A DNA stretch of 64,000 nt from Bacteroidales bacterium (GTDB lineage Bacteria; Bacteroidota; Bacteroidia; Bacteroidales; JAFGUD01), in assembly GCA_016938685.1 (NCBI GenBank), contig JAFGUD010000262.1, forward strand, positions 1 to 64,000. The letters are read 5' to 3'. Positions 38,636-48,655 of this stretch are shown piece after piece. Each line of letters opens with the position of its first letter. The first letter of the stretch is position 1. The translations under genes were made by a program, and so were the position numbers. The notes below the pieces were generated by a model. It was given only the letters and a program-made list of their open reading frames with translations, ran no database searches and was not told where the DNA came from.

Positions 38636-39310
38636 ATGAAAATTTTTGATTTTGAAATAGAAAAAATAATTAAGTCCAAACGAAAAACTATTTCGCTTGC
38701 TGTTTTGCCGAACGGAAAATTGGAGTTAAAAACTCCTAATAAAATTTCCGAAAAACAAATCGAAGAGATTATTTTAAGGCATCAAAGATGGATAGTAAAG
38801 CGTCAGCAAAATTTGTTGGAAAATATGTATACGCCTAAAACATTTTACGAGGGTGAAAAATTACTTCTTCTTGGAAATGAATATTCTTTGAAATTTGTAA
38901 AAGGTTTGAAATTGCCTGAAATCAGAGATAATTTTATTATTATAGATAATGAAAAGCATGATAATTTACATGATTTTTTTACTTTTTGGTATCGTGAATT
39001 TGCTTTCAAAATTTTTAAAGAGCGAATAGATGGATATTCAAAAATCATGAATTTACAATATGATTCGCTTAAAATTTCAAATGCTAAAACTCGTTGGGGT
39101 TCTTGTAGTAGTAAAAAAAATATTAATCTGTCATGGCGTTTAATTATGGCTCCAATGAAAATAGTGGATTACGTTATTATCCATGAGTTGGCACATTTAA
39201 AAGAACTTAATCATTCTCCAAAATTTTGGGCAGTTGTAGAAGGAGCAATGCCAGATTACAAAATTTACCGTAGTTGGCTTAAAAAAAATGGTCATACTCT
39301 TAGTTTTTAA
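38636..39310 (+). CDS. YgjP/SprT-like (DUF45) zinc metallopeptidase
   Basis: ORF track start 38576; likely start 38636 (MKIFDFEIEK). TRWGSCSSKKNINLSWRLIMAP and HELAHLKELNHSPKFW. Confidence 0.88.
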   Translation: MKIFDFEIEKIIKSKRKTISLAVLPNGKLELKTPNKISEKQIEEIILRHQRWIVKRQQNLLENMYTPKTFYEGEKLLLLGNEYSLKFVKGLKLPEIRDNFIIIDNEKHDNLHDFFTFWYREFAFKIFKERIDGYSKIMNLQYDSLKISNAKTRWGSCSSKKNINLSWRLIMAPMKIVDYVIIHELAHLKELNHSPKFWAVVEGAMPDYKIYRSWLKKNGHTLSF

Positions 39311-39409
39311 TTTCAGTTTTCCAGTCTTTCAGTCCTCAGTCTTTCAAGAATCAGGTTTTCATCATTCTATTATTTAATCATTCTATCATTCAATAATTCT
39401 ATTATTCTT
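39311..39409. repeat. Degenerate 7/8-bp periodic array after the YgjP gene stop
   Basis: CAGTTTTC CAGTCTTT CAGTCCT CAGTCTTT CAAGAAT, then octamers TCATTCTA TTATTTAA TCATTCTA TCATTCAA TAATTCTA TTATTCTT (39362-39409). Confidence 0.7.
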
Positions 39410-39516
39410 TATTTTTCCCTGTCTTCCGCTGTCACTTTTTATTTAATTTCTAATCTAATGTATGTTTATTGAAAAAAAACGATTTAATTTACAATTCAAA
39501 ACTAATTTATAAGTGT

Positions 39517-41925
39517 ATGAAAATCAAATTGTTAATTGTTTTTGTGTTGCTTGTTTCTGTTTTAAGGGCACAAAATGTTACCGTTAGTGGTTATATTGCT
39601 GATTCTGAATCCGGCGAAAGGTTAATTGGAGCTAATGTTTTTGATGCTAATAATACTAAGTACGGAACAGCCAGCAATAGTTATGGATTTTACAGTTTAA
39701 CTGTACCTGCAGGAAAATATAAGTTAACTGCAACTTATTTTGGTTATGGAGGCTGGCAAGAGGAATTAAATATTACAAAGGATACTTTGATTAACATTGA
39801 CATTTCAACAGATGTTAAAATTGAAGAAGTTATAATTCAGGCTCAACACAATCAAGTAGAAAGTTCTCAGATGGGACGAATTGACGTTCCAATGGCAACA
39901 ATTAAGGTGCTTCCGGTAATTTTCGGTGAAGTTGATGTGCTTAAAGCTTTACAACTCTTACCTGGTGTTCAGGGCGGAACAGAAGGTACAAGTGGTTTGT
40001 ATATTAGAGGAGGTAGTTCTGATCAGAATTTAATCTTGCTAGATGGTGTTCCGGTTTACAACGCAAATCACCTTTTTGGTTTCTTTTCTGTGTTTAACGC
40101 TGACGCAATTAGTAATGTTACTCTTTATAAAGGTGGTTTCCCTGCAAGATATGGAGGTAGACTATCTTCTGTGATTGACATTAATCTGAAAGAAGGAAAC
40201 ATGAAAGAATTTCACGGGGTAGTTTCTGTTGGAATTATAGCATCAAAATTTATGGTTGAAGGTCCCATAAAAAAAGATAAAACTTCGTTTATGGTTGCCG
40301 GAAGACGTACTTATATAGACGTTTTAGCAGCACCTTTTATCAAAACATATTCTTTGTTTGAAGAGGGCATGAATATGGGTGCAGGATATTATTTTTACGA
40401 TTATAATGCAAAAATAAATCATATTCTTTCTGATAAAGACAGAATATTCTTTAGCTTGTATGGAGGAAAAGATAAGGCTTATGCTAATATTAAACAGGAA
40501 TATGAATCAAATAAATCCGAATCGAACATGAAACTTGGTTGGGGAAATATTATTTCTGCTCTTAGATGGAATCACATGTATAATTCAAAATTATTTGGAA
40601 ATACAACGCTTACATACAGCAGATTTAATTTCTTTACCGATATTTCAATGGCTGACGAATGGTATGATGAAGATAATACAAAACATGAATCTGAGTACGG
40701 AGTTGCTTATGACCAAGGAATTGATGATATATCTCTGAAAGTGGATTTTGATTACGCCTTAAATAATAACAATAAAATAAAATTCGGAGCAGAAGGGACT
40801 TATCATATTTTTACCCCTGGTATAACAAATTTATTTCTCAAAAACGATTATTTTGAGATTGATTCTACTATGAGTTATAATAGGATTTATACCAGAGAAT
40901 TTGCTCTATACTTTGAAGACGATATTAGAATAGGAAATAAACTTAAGGTAAATTTAGGAACAAGATTTTCTGCTTTTCATGTTCGAGATACGTTATTTTA
41001 TTCACCAGAGCCAAGGATTTCTGCACGTTTTATTATCATGGATGGTTGGTCAGTTAAGGCTTCGTTTGTGATGATGAAACAATATCTTCATTTTCTTACA
41101 AGTAATACTCTTGGGATGCCAACAGATATGTGGTATCCGGCAACCGATAAAATTATTCCCGAAAAATCATATCAATATGCAGTAGGAACATCAATTGCTG
41201 TAACTGATAAAGTTTCTTTGGTTATTGAAGGTTTTTACAAAGAAATGACTAATTTACTTGAATTGAAAGAAGGGAAATCTGCTTTTGGAGATTTTGGTTT
41301 TGGTGAGGATAAAGGTGATACATGGGAAGACAAAGTATTACAAGGAAATGGTTGGTCGTATGGAGCTGAATTTTTGCTTAAAAAAGATGTAGGAAAACTT
41401 ACTGGTTGGATTGGTTATACTTATGCAAAAGCTGACAGATTATTTGCAGGAGATGGTAATACAACCGGAGCAGAACAAATTTCAAACGGAGAGGTATTTC
41501 CTTTTGCTTACGACAGACGACATAATTTGAGTATTGTTGCTAATTATAACTTTAATGATAATTGGGGGTTGTCCCTAACCTGGGTATATGGTTCCGGTAA
41601 TCCTACAACTATATCTCAATTGCAATATATTCCTATCAATCAGGTTAATCCTGAATATGGTAGTTATTACGGAAGAATTAATTATTATGGAAGCCGAAAT
41701 AATTATCGTTTGCCTTCGGTTCATCGTTTAGATGCAGGATTAAATTGGACAAAAGAAGTAAGAATTGGAACAAGAACATGGAGCTTGGGTGTTTATAATG
41801 CTTATAATCACATAAATCCGTTTTTCTATCAATTAGAAAGTAATTATGAGACCGGAGACAAATATTTAAGAGTTTATAGTATTTTCCCAATTATGCCTTC
41901 TTTGAGTTATAAAATTGAATTTTAG
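39517..41925 (+). CDS. TonB-dependent receptor with CarboxypepD_reg-like N-terminal domain
   Basis: ORF track start 39469; likely start 39517 (MKIKLLIVFVLLVSVLRAQ). GGTEGTSGLYIRGGSSDQNLILLDGVPVYNANHLFGFFSVFN. Confidence 0.92.
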   Translation: MKIKLLIVFVLLVSVLRAQNVTVSGYIADSESGERLIGANVFDANNTKYGTASNSYGFYSLTVPAGKYKLTATYFGYGGWQEELNITKDTLINIDISTDVKIEEVIIQAQHNQVESSQMGRIDVPMATIKVLPVIFGEVDVLKALQLLPGVQGGTEGTSGLYIRGGSSDQNLILLDGVPVYNANHLFGFFSVFNADAISNVTLYKGGFPARYGGRLSSVIDINLKEGNMKEFHGVVSVGIIASKFMVEGPIKKDKTSFMVAGRRTYIDVLAAPFIKTYSLFEEGMNMGAGYYFYDYNAKINHILSDKDRIFFSLYGGKDKAYANIKQEYESNKSESNMKLGWGNIISALRWNHMYNSKLFGNTTLTYSRFNFFTDISMADEWYDEDNTKHESEYGVAYDQGIDDISLKVDFDYALNNNNKIKFGAEGTYHIFTPGITNLFLKNDYFEIDSTMSYNRIYTREFALYFEDDIRIGNKLKVNLGTRFSAFHVRDTLFYSPEPRISARFIIMDGWSVKASFVMMKQYLHFLTSNTLGMPTDMWYPATDKIIPEKSYQYAVGTSIAVTDKVSLVIEGFYKEMTNLLELKEGKSAFGDFGFGEDKGDTWEDKVLQGNGWSYGAEFLLKKDVGKLTGWIGYTYAKADRLFAGDGNTTGAEQISNGEVFPFAYDRRHNLSIVANYNFNDNWGLSLTWVYGSGNPTTISQLQYIPINQVNPEYGSYYGRINYYGSRNNYRLPSVHRLDAGLNWTKEVRIGTRTWSLGVYNAYNHINPFFYQLESNYETGDKYLRVYSIFPIMPSLSYKIEF

Positions 41926-41946
41926 TAAGATATTAAATTTTAAATT

Positions 41947-42906
41947 ATGAATAAATACATATTTTCAACAGTAATTTTGTTTCTAATTCTAGTTATAACA
42001 AGCTGTTACAGAGATATTACTCTTGATGTTGATGACTCGGAACAAAAAATTGTTTTGCAAGGTATCTTTTTTAGCGATAGTCTTATTATGATACATGTTT
42101 CCAAATCTGTTAATATTAATTATAATGATAATCAGGAAATGCCTGTTATTACTGACGCAAAGGTCTCTTTGTACAAAGATGGCGAATTTGTTGAGGTAAT
42201 GTTACATAAGTCAAAAGGTTTGTATAAATCAACTGTTTTGGCAGAAGCTGGTCATAGTTACGAAGTTATTGTAGAAACGAATAATAAAGTTGTAAAAGGA
42301 ACAGTTGATATGCCTGAAATCGCTCAAATTGATGGTATCAAGTATATCGGGAAAGATCAAAATCAATGGATGGATGTAATTGAACTTTCTTTTTCTGATC
42401 AACTAAATATAGATGATTATTATCTATTTGATGGTTATACTTATTATAAAAGTTATTATTATAATGATACAGGATGGTACGACAGTGTTGATGTGTACAA
42501 GGATGATTGGGTAACTATATATTTGCCGGAAGGAATGACAAATGGAACGATTAATTATTTATATTTTTACCCTTATGTTACAGATGGAATAGGTTTTACT
42601 GATAACCTTATAGGAAATGGCGAAGTTCATCAGCAACTTAATGTAAGTGCATACTCTTGGGATGAATTTTATCCTCAGGATTCATTTACCGTTTACTTCA
42701 ATTTATTGCATGTTAACGAAGATGTCTACCGATTTTTTGTAAGTAATGATAATTATGAAAATAGTTTGTATAATCCTTTTGTTGAACCTGTAAATGTTTA
42801 TTCTAACATAGAAGGTGGGATTGGAATTTTTGCTGCTTTTTCATTGTCTCTGGATTCTGTCAAACTGCCAATAACAGATTATTATTGGGAAGATAAGAAA
42901 CATTAG
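41947..42906 (+). CDS. DUF4249-like lipoprotein
   Basis: 319 aa; lipobox LVITSCYRDI; position directly after a TonB-dependent receptor and DUF4249-like pattern. Confidence 0.72.
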   Translation: MNKYIFSTVILFLILVITSCYRDITLDVDDSEQKIVLQGIFFSDSLIMIHVSKSVNINYNDNQEMPVITDAKVSLYKDGEFVEVMLHKSKGLYKSTVLAEAGHSYEVIVETNNKVVKGTVDMPEIAQIDGIKYIGKDQNQWMDVIELSFSDQLNIDDYYLFDGYTYYKSYYYNDTGWYDSVDVYKDDWVTIYLPEGMTNGTINYLYFYPYVTDGIGFTDNLIGNGEVHQQLNVSAYSWDEFYPQDSFTVYFNLLHVNEDVYRFFVSNDNYENSLYNPFVEPVNVYSNIEGGIGIFAAFSLSLDSVKLPITDYYWEDKKH

Positions 42907-42932
42907 ATTTAGGCTTTTTTGAAAAATAAAAG

Positions 42933-42980
42933 AAAAAATCTAATCAAGAAGGTTGTTATTCCTTATTGATTAGATTTTTT
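42933..42980. terminator. Bidirectional Rho-independent terminator
   Basis: AAAAAATCTAATCAA (42933-42947) ... TTGATTAGATTTTTT (42966-42980) between convergent genes. Confidence 0.85.
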
Positions 42981-43019
42981 TATTTAATATCTATTGGGTT
43001 GTATTGATTTAGGTGTTTT

Positions 43020-43484
43020 TTAGAAAGCGTTTGCCGTATTTGTGAATAATTCTCCTGAAAAGAAAGAAAATAATGTTAAGTAATTTTTCTGATTAACATC
43101 TACAATCAGTTTATCTTTATTAAATACGTATAAGTCAGTACAAATATTACCGTTTACATCATAAGATGAATATTCATAGAGTATTAAACCGCATCTGTAA
43201 GAAATTGCTTTCATAAATACTGTTTCTCCTGTGTATTCGTTGTTTACTATTTCCGGTAATCTTGTGTACACTTGGTCGTCTTTTTTATATTCTAAAACGT
43301 CTGCTTTTTCGTAAGTTGTTTTTTCTCCGTTTCTAATTCCGTTTAAGAAGCAAAATACTCCAAAATTTAGATTTTCATAAAAAACTGTGCCTTCTTTTGT
43401 TGTTACATACTCATTTGCTGTTTTTTGAGCAAATATTACTGATGTTGAAAAAACGATTGCTGCGATAATGATTAGTTGTTTCAT
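43020..43484 (-). CDS. Small secreted protein, unknown function
   Basis: 154 aa with signal peptide MKQLIIIAAIVFSTSVIFAQ. Confidence 0.65.
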   Translation of the reverse strand: MKQLIIIAAIVFSTSVIFAQKTANEYVTTKEGTVFYENLNFGVFCFLNGIRNGEKTTYEKADVLEYKKDDQVYTRLPEIVNNEYTGETVFMKAISYRCGLILYEYSSYDVNGNICTDLYVFNKDKLIVDVNQKNYLTLFSFFSGELFTNTANAF

Positions 43485-43542
43485 GGTATAGCCCTCCTAA
43501 AATTTAAGTTAAAAAATTGATTATTTTAAACAGTTTAATGAC

Positions 43543-43572
43543 GTTATTTAAGTGTGCACACAATTTAATAAC
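43543..43572. promoter_or_regulatory. 30-bp imperfect palindrome around GTGTGCACAC (candidate operator)
   Basis: GTTATTTAAGTGTGCACACAATTTAATAAC, ~60-90 bp upstream of the start of 43484(-). Confidence 0.4.
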
Positions 43573-43733
43573 ACTAGTTGATATCATTTTTATAAATATG
43601 AATTAAAAATGAATTTCTATACTTATGACGGAGAGATACAATAAAGGTTACAAAAAAAATAAAAAAAAGTTGCTTGTATTTGTAAGTTGTTTGTTTTTAA
43701 GAGGTTAGTTGCTTGTGGTTTGAGAAAAAATAT

Positions 43734-46679
43734 TTATTCTTCGATCAAATTCGAAGTTCTTATTAAATGTTTTTCAGTAATTTTAAAGCCAAAAATTAAA
43801 ATATCATCGGTTTGTTTGTTTGTTGTTTGCCATTGATTTAATCTTTCTTCTAAAATTGTTTTCTGTTCTTCTAGCTGGTAATGACTAATTTCTACAAGTA
43901 ATTCTTTAAATCTTTTTGTTGAAAATTTTTGTCGTTTGGAATTGCCTAGTTGAGAATGATAACCATCTGTGTAAAAATAAATTGTATCGTTTTTTTCTAA
44001 TTCAACAAAATGATTCGTAAAAGGAGATTCTATTCTATATATGGCTATTGGCATATTATTTCCTTTTATTTCAATAAGTTTATTTTTCCGTAAAATTACT
44101 AATGGACTGTTTGCGCCTGCAAAATTTAGTGTATTATCTTCCAAATTATACGCTATAAAAGTAATATCCATTCCGTCAAGCTGATCATATTTTCCGCCGG
44201 TTTGTTGTAAAGTGGATTTTACATTATTTCTTAAGTCTTCAAGCACTTCGGCAGCGTTATTAATATCTGCTTTTCTAATAATTTCATTCAAAATTGAAAT
44301 ACCCAACATACTCATCATTGCTCCCGGAACCCCATGTCCTGTACAATCTCCTACTGCAAGTAAAATTTTATTTTTTATTTTTTTTGCAAAATAGAAATCC
44401 CCGCTTACAATATCTTTGGGTCTGAATAGTAAAAAATTATCAGGGAAAAGCTGATTAAGCATTTCATTTGTTGGCATCAAAGCGGTTTGGATTTTTTTAG
44501 CGTAATTTATACTCGCTGTAATTTTTTTATTTGCAAGTTTTGTTTCTAGCTCGCTTTGTTTTAGTTTATCTATGTCTGTAAAAACTCCAACAATTTGTTC
44601 AACTTTACCTTTTGCATTTCTAATTCCTTTGACAGATAGTTTTCCCCAAATTTTAGTTCCATCTTTTTTAATGTATTGATTTTCAGAAGAAATAATATTT
44701 ACTTCACCAGCTATAAAACTTCGGAAGTCTAATTGTCTAATATCGTTCTTGTTTGCCAAAAAACTCAGGTAATGTAATTTTAACATTTCATCTGCTGTAA
44801 ATCCTAGAATTTCGCACAATGAATTATTTACATAAGTAAAATACCCCCTCTTATCAAGCATTCCGATTCCTTCATTTGCTGTTTCCAGGATAGCAGAAAG
44901 TTCTTGTTCTTTGCTGTTTATTTTTTTGTAAATGTTTGCATTATCAAAAGCTATTGAAGCAAATAAAGCAATATTTTCAACCGATTTTAAATCGAAATCT
45001 GTAAATGCGTCTTTCTCTTTATTTTGAATGGTTAAAACACCTATTTTTTTCTCTTTTACTTTTAATGGAATGTATATAAGAGACTGATAATATTCGATGT
45101 TTGAATAAAAAACAAATTCAGGTAAATATTTGCTGTATTCAGTAGAATAATCTGAAATGAAAATATTTTCGCTGTTTTTAAAACAAATAACGGAAAGACT
45201 TTTATTTTCAGTTATTAAATCTGAACCTGTTCGTATTACTCCAACAGAGTCTATACCAATAAATTGCAGATTGTTGTTGTCTGAACTGTATAGACCTATT
45301 GCCAAATTATCAATTTGAATAAAACTGTTTATCTTCTGATTTATTACTGTTAAAATTGATTCTATTTGAAGATTTGCTGTAATATCAAGTCCTATTTCAT
45401 TAAGTTGAGTAATTGTCTTCAGGTTACTTTCAAGGTTAATATTTTCTTTTTCTACTTGTAATATATGAGAAACAAGTGCTATTAGTTGAAAAATAATAAA
45501 AATTGCAACAGAATATGAACTAATATAAAAAGAAAAATTAATAAGTCCATTGGCTATTAAAACATCTAATAATGAAGAGATAAGTACAAAAATAAATCCA
45601 ACTAAAATATATTTGGCCGAATGATGGTTTTTATAAATGGCTTTAATAATGAGAAAAAAAGCATAAAAAATACTTAAAACAAATACAATTTGAAATGGAA
45701 CAAGCAATTTAGAGGAAAAATAACATGATGTTACTATTATAATTATAAAATACAATAAAATAAAAGAAATCAAAAAATAGTCGATTGTTTTTACACTTAC
45801 TTTAGGATAAAGGAATTTTATGAAATAAAAAAAGGCAAACATTAGTCCTGTAAGACTTATATATTCAAGTTTTAGAGTTAAGACATAAGGCAAATTTTGA
45901 AAGAAATGTTCAAGAATTAAGGTATTCGTTAATGCTGTTCGGAGTAATATGAAAAAACTGAAAATAGCAAAAAATAAAGATGCGTAGTCATTTTTACGGA
46001 AAATAGATAAAATTAAGCTAAATACTGTAATAAGAAACAAAATTCCTATCAGAAAAATATCTGAAAAAAGCAAAGTCTCAAAATGTTTGTCTATTTGTTT
46101 TTCGTTGCCAATTTGAATTGGGTACCAAAGTCCTCCATCTCTGAAAACATAGTTGGAAACATGGAAAATAAGTTCGTTTACATTTGTGTCTAATTGTAAA
46201 TGAATTATGTTATTTTCTCTTTTTGGGGAAAAATTTTTCGATGTTTCTGTTGGATTACCACATTTTAAAACTGATTTGTCATTTTGAAATAGTTCAAAAG
46301 CTGTTCCTTGATAAGGAATATAAAGCGAAATTTCTTTTAACGAAGTATTAGTTTTTAATTTTAAGCGATATGTTGCATAACCATAAGCCGGAAGATTTTT
46401 ACCTTTTATTTTCAAATTGTTCCAAACATCTGGAATAGAAACTATTGTAACAAGTTTTGCTTCGGAATTATGAAAATCTGTATATGTGTAAAAATTATTC
46501 CAGTAAAATTCAAATTCTCCTGTAATTTCAACAATTCCGTCTTTTTCAATATTCCACGACGACAAATCTAAAACCCCTTTTTTGGCTGTTTTCTCATTTT
46601 CATGACTACAAGAAGCAAATACTGTTAGTAGTATAAGTAAAACTATGAAGTTTATTATTTGCTTACCATTCCAAACCAT
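43734..46679 (-). CDS. 7TMR-DISM-like sensor with GAF, PAS and SpoIIE/PP2C-type phosphatase domains
   Basis: 981 aa; lipobox-like ASCSHE, 7 TM block, GAF, PAS (ILETANEGIGMLDKRGYFTYVNNSLCEILGF), RPKDIVSGDFYFAKKIKNKILLAVGDCTGHGVPGAMMSMLG. Confidence 0.88.
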   Translation of the reverse strand: MVWNGKQIINFIVLLILLTVFASCSHENEKTAKKGVLDLSSWNIEKDGIVEITGEFEFYWNNFYTYTDFHNSEAKLVTIVSIPDVWNNLKIKGKNLPAYGYATYRLKLKTNTSLKEISLYIPYQGTAFELFQNDKSVLKCGNPTETSKNFSPKRENNIIHLQLDTNVNELIFHVSNYVFRDGGLWYPIQIGNEKQIDKHFETLLFSDIFLIGILFLITVFSLILSIFRKNDYASLFFAIFSFFILLRTALTNTLILEHFFQNLPYVLTLKLEYISLTGLMFAFFYFIKFLYPKVSVKTIDYFLISFILLYFIIIIVTSCYFSSKLLVPFQIVFVLSIFYAFFLIIKAIYKNHHSAKYILVGFIFVLISSLLDVLIANGLINFSFYISSYSVAIFIIFQLIALVSHILQVEKENINLESNLKTITQLNEIGLDITANLQIESILTVINQKINSFIQIDNLAIGLYSSDNNNLQFIGIDSVGVIRTGSDLITENKSLSVICFKNSENIFISDYSTEYSKYLPEFVFYSNIEYYQSLIYIPLKVKEKKIGVLTIQNKEKDAFTDFDLKSVENIALFASIAFDNANIYKKINSKEQELSAILETANEGIGMLDKRGYFTYVNNSLCEILGFTADEMLKLHYLSFLANKNDIRQLDFRSFIAGEVNIISSENQYIKKDGTKIWGKLSVKGIRNAKGKVEQIVGVFTDIDKLKQSELETKLANKKITASINYAKKIQTALMPTNEMLNQLFPDNFLLFRPKDIVSGDFYFAKKIKNKILLAVGDCTGHGVPGAMMSMLGISILNEIIRKADINNAAEVLEDLRNNVKSTLQQTGGKYDQLDGMDITFIAYNLEDNTLNFAGANSPLVILRKNKLIEIKGNNMPIAIYRIESPFTNHFVELEKNDTIYFYTDGYHSQLGNSKRQKFSTKRFKELLVEISHYQLEEQKTILEERLNQWQTTNKQTDDILIFGFKITEKHLIRTSNLIEE

Positions 46680-46859
46680 CTTTTTACGCTTAGTTAAAGC
46701 TTAATTTTAGTTTTAAAACAAATTTTATCTCTTTTCAAAGTTATCAAAAAATTGACTAGTGCCAAAGTTAGTTTATTTTGAAAATTTAGGATTCCCGTTT
46801 TGTCAGTAGCAAAAATGGTGCAAATCATTAATGATGTGAGCTTAAATGAATAAAATTTA

Positions 46860-46894
46860 CTTCCAACTTCCGCCTTCCAACTCCCAACTCCAAG
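46860..46894. repeat. Short heptameric array, 5 units
   Basis: CTTCCAA CTTCCGC CTTCCAA CTCCCAA CTCCAAG, ~10 bp past the mazG stop. Confidence 0.75.
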
Positions 46895-46903
46895 CTATAA
46901 AAC

Positions 46904-47677
46904 TCACTCTAATTCTTTTGCTTTATTCCAAAAAACGTCCATTTCTTCAACAGTCATTTTTTTTAAGTCCATACCTTTTTTCATGGTATTGTCTTCAAGG
47001 TAACTAAATCTTTTAATGAATTTTCGGTTAGTTCTTTCCAGTGCATCTTCGGGGTGTACTCCGTGTAATCTGGCGGCATTAATTACAGCAAAAAGTAAAT
47101 CGCCAAATTCTGCTTCAATTTTATCCTGATCATTTTTAGCAATTTCGTGTTTGAGTTCTTTTAGCTCTTCGTCAACTTTATCCCAAACTTGTTCTTTTTC
47201 GTCCCAATCAAATCCTACACCGCGAACTTTGTCCTGAATTCGATAAGCTTTTACACAAGCCGGCAAAGTTTTTGGAATTCCTGAAAGAACAGACTTGTTG
47301 CCATCTTTTTCGGTAAGTTTTAATTGTTCCCAGTTTTCTTCAACTTCTGTTGCGTTTTGAACTTCTACCTTGCCAAAAACATGTGGATGTCTGTAAACAA
47401 GTTTTTGGTTCAATGAATCTATTACGTCTTTGATAGTAAAGGCGTTAGCTTCCTGACCAAGTTTAGCGTAAAACACAATATGTAGTAAAATATCGCCAAG
47501 TTCTTTTTTTATGGCGTTCATATCTTTTTCGTAAATTGCTTCGGTAAGTTCGTAAACTTCTTCAGTTGTTAAGTTCCTTAAACTTTCAAAAGTTTGTTTT
47601 TTATCCCATGGACATTTAATTCGCAATTCGTCCATAATCTGCAATAATTCATCGAATGACTTCAAAGCTTCTTTCAT
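46904..47677 (-). CDS. mazG: Nucleoside triphosphate pyrophosphohydrolase
   Basis: ORF track start 47770; likely start 47677 (MKEALKSFDELLQIMDELRIKCPWDKKQTFESL), downstream of a -7 element. EELGDILLHIVFYA-type and EAEFGDLLFAVINAARL motifs. Confidence 0.93.
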   Translation of the reverse strand: MKEALKSFDELLQIMDELRIKCPWDKKQTFESLRNLTTEEVYELTEAIYEKDMNAIKKELGDILLHIVFYAKLGQEANAFTIKDVIDSLNQKLVYRHPHVFGKVEVQNATEVEENWEQLKLTEKDGNKSVLSGIPKTLPACVKAYRIQDKVRGVGFDWDEKEQVWDKVDEELKELKHEIAKNDQDKIEAEFGDLLFAVINAARLHGVHPEDALERTNRKFIKRFSYLEDNTMKKGMDLKKMTVEEMDVFWNKAKELE

Positions 47678-47734
47678 AATTTGTTTTTTTTCGTGGAATG
47701 TTCTAATTTTGACATTTAATAGGCATATTTTTTG

Positions 47735-47742
47735 CAAAGATA
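47735..47742 (-). promoter_or_regulatory. Bacteroidetes -7 promoter element (TATCTTTG) for mazG
   Basis: caaagata on + strand; ~58 nt upstream of the proposed ATG at 47677. Confidence 0.5.
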
Positions 47743-47772
47743 ATATTACCTTAAAAATAAAAAATTTCAAAT

Positions 47773-48642
47773 ATGTACAAAAAATATATTTTTGCTATTC
47801 TGACTGTAATTGTTGCTATTTTCGGATGTAAAGATGATGCGGAGGATAATTCAAATATTTCCAGCCAATTGGATACAAGTGATGTTTTCGAATCAATAAA
47901 AAAAGTTTATTATTCGCTTCCGTCTCCTATGGAAATTGCTTCGATTGCAAAGAAATACTCAGGTGTTTTTAGTGCAGAAGTTATGAATCCAACTTCTAAT
48001 GTAATAGAATACACCACAACTGATGCACAGGCAATTAATCTGGGTGTTTATGCTGCTGATTTGGCTTTTGTAAGTCTGTACGACCAAAAACAATATTCTG
48101 CTGCTATTTTTAAATGTTTAATTGATTTAGCCGATGAAATTGATATTCTTGAAGGAATAAATGACACTTTAGTTCGGAAAGTTGAAGAAAATATTGAAAA
48201 TCCTAATGAAATCAAAGATATTATTGCAGACGCATTTTTTAAATCTGATGCTTATCTAAAGGAAAGTGGTCGGGAAAAAATAGCAACTCTTATTATGGCT
48301 GGAGCTTGGGTAGAGAGTTTTTATCTTATGTCCGATATGGCTGTTAAGACCGATGATACTACACATATTTATCAATTGATTGTTGACCAACGTTTGGTTT
48401 TGGATAATGTTATTATGACTTTGAATATTCAAAATATTGATTCGGAAATTATCGACCCGTTAAAAGACATTAATGAAAATCTAAATAACTGTGTGACAAT
48501 AGAAAAGACAGAAGTTTTAGACCCATATACAGATGAAATGAGAACTAAAACTATAGTTAAATACAACTATTCTTCAAAGAAAATTGAAGAAATCTACGGA
48601 AAAATTAGTATTATTAGAAAAAATTTTATCTCTTTGCACTAG
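47773..48642 (+). CDS. Lipoprotein, unknown function
   Basis: 289 aa; lipobox VIVAIFGCKDDAED. Confidence 0.65.
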   Translation: MYKKYIFAILTVIVAIFGCKDDAEDNSNISSQLDTSDVFESIKKVYYSLPSPMEIASIAKKYSGVFSAEVMNPTSNVIEYTTTDAQAINLGVYAADLAFVSLYDQKQYSAAIFKCLIDLADEIDILEGINDTLVRKVEENIENPNEIKDIIADAFFKSDAYLKESGREKIATLIMAGAWVESFYLMSDMAVKTDDTTHIYQLIVDQRLVLDNVIMTLNIQNIDSEIIDPLKDINENLNNCVTIEKTEVLDPYTDEMRTKTIVKYNYSSKKIEEIYGKISIIRKNFISLH

Positions 48643-48655
48643 AAGCTGATTAACT

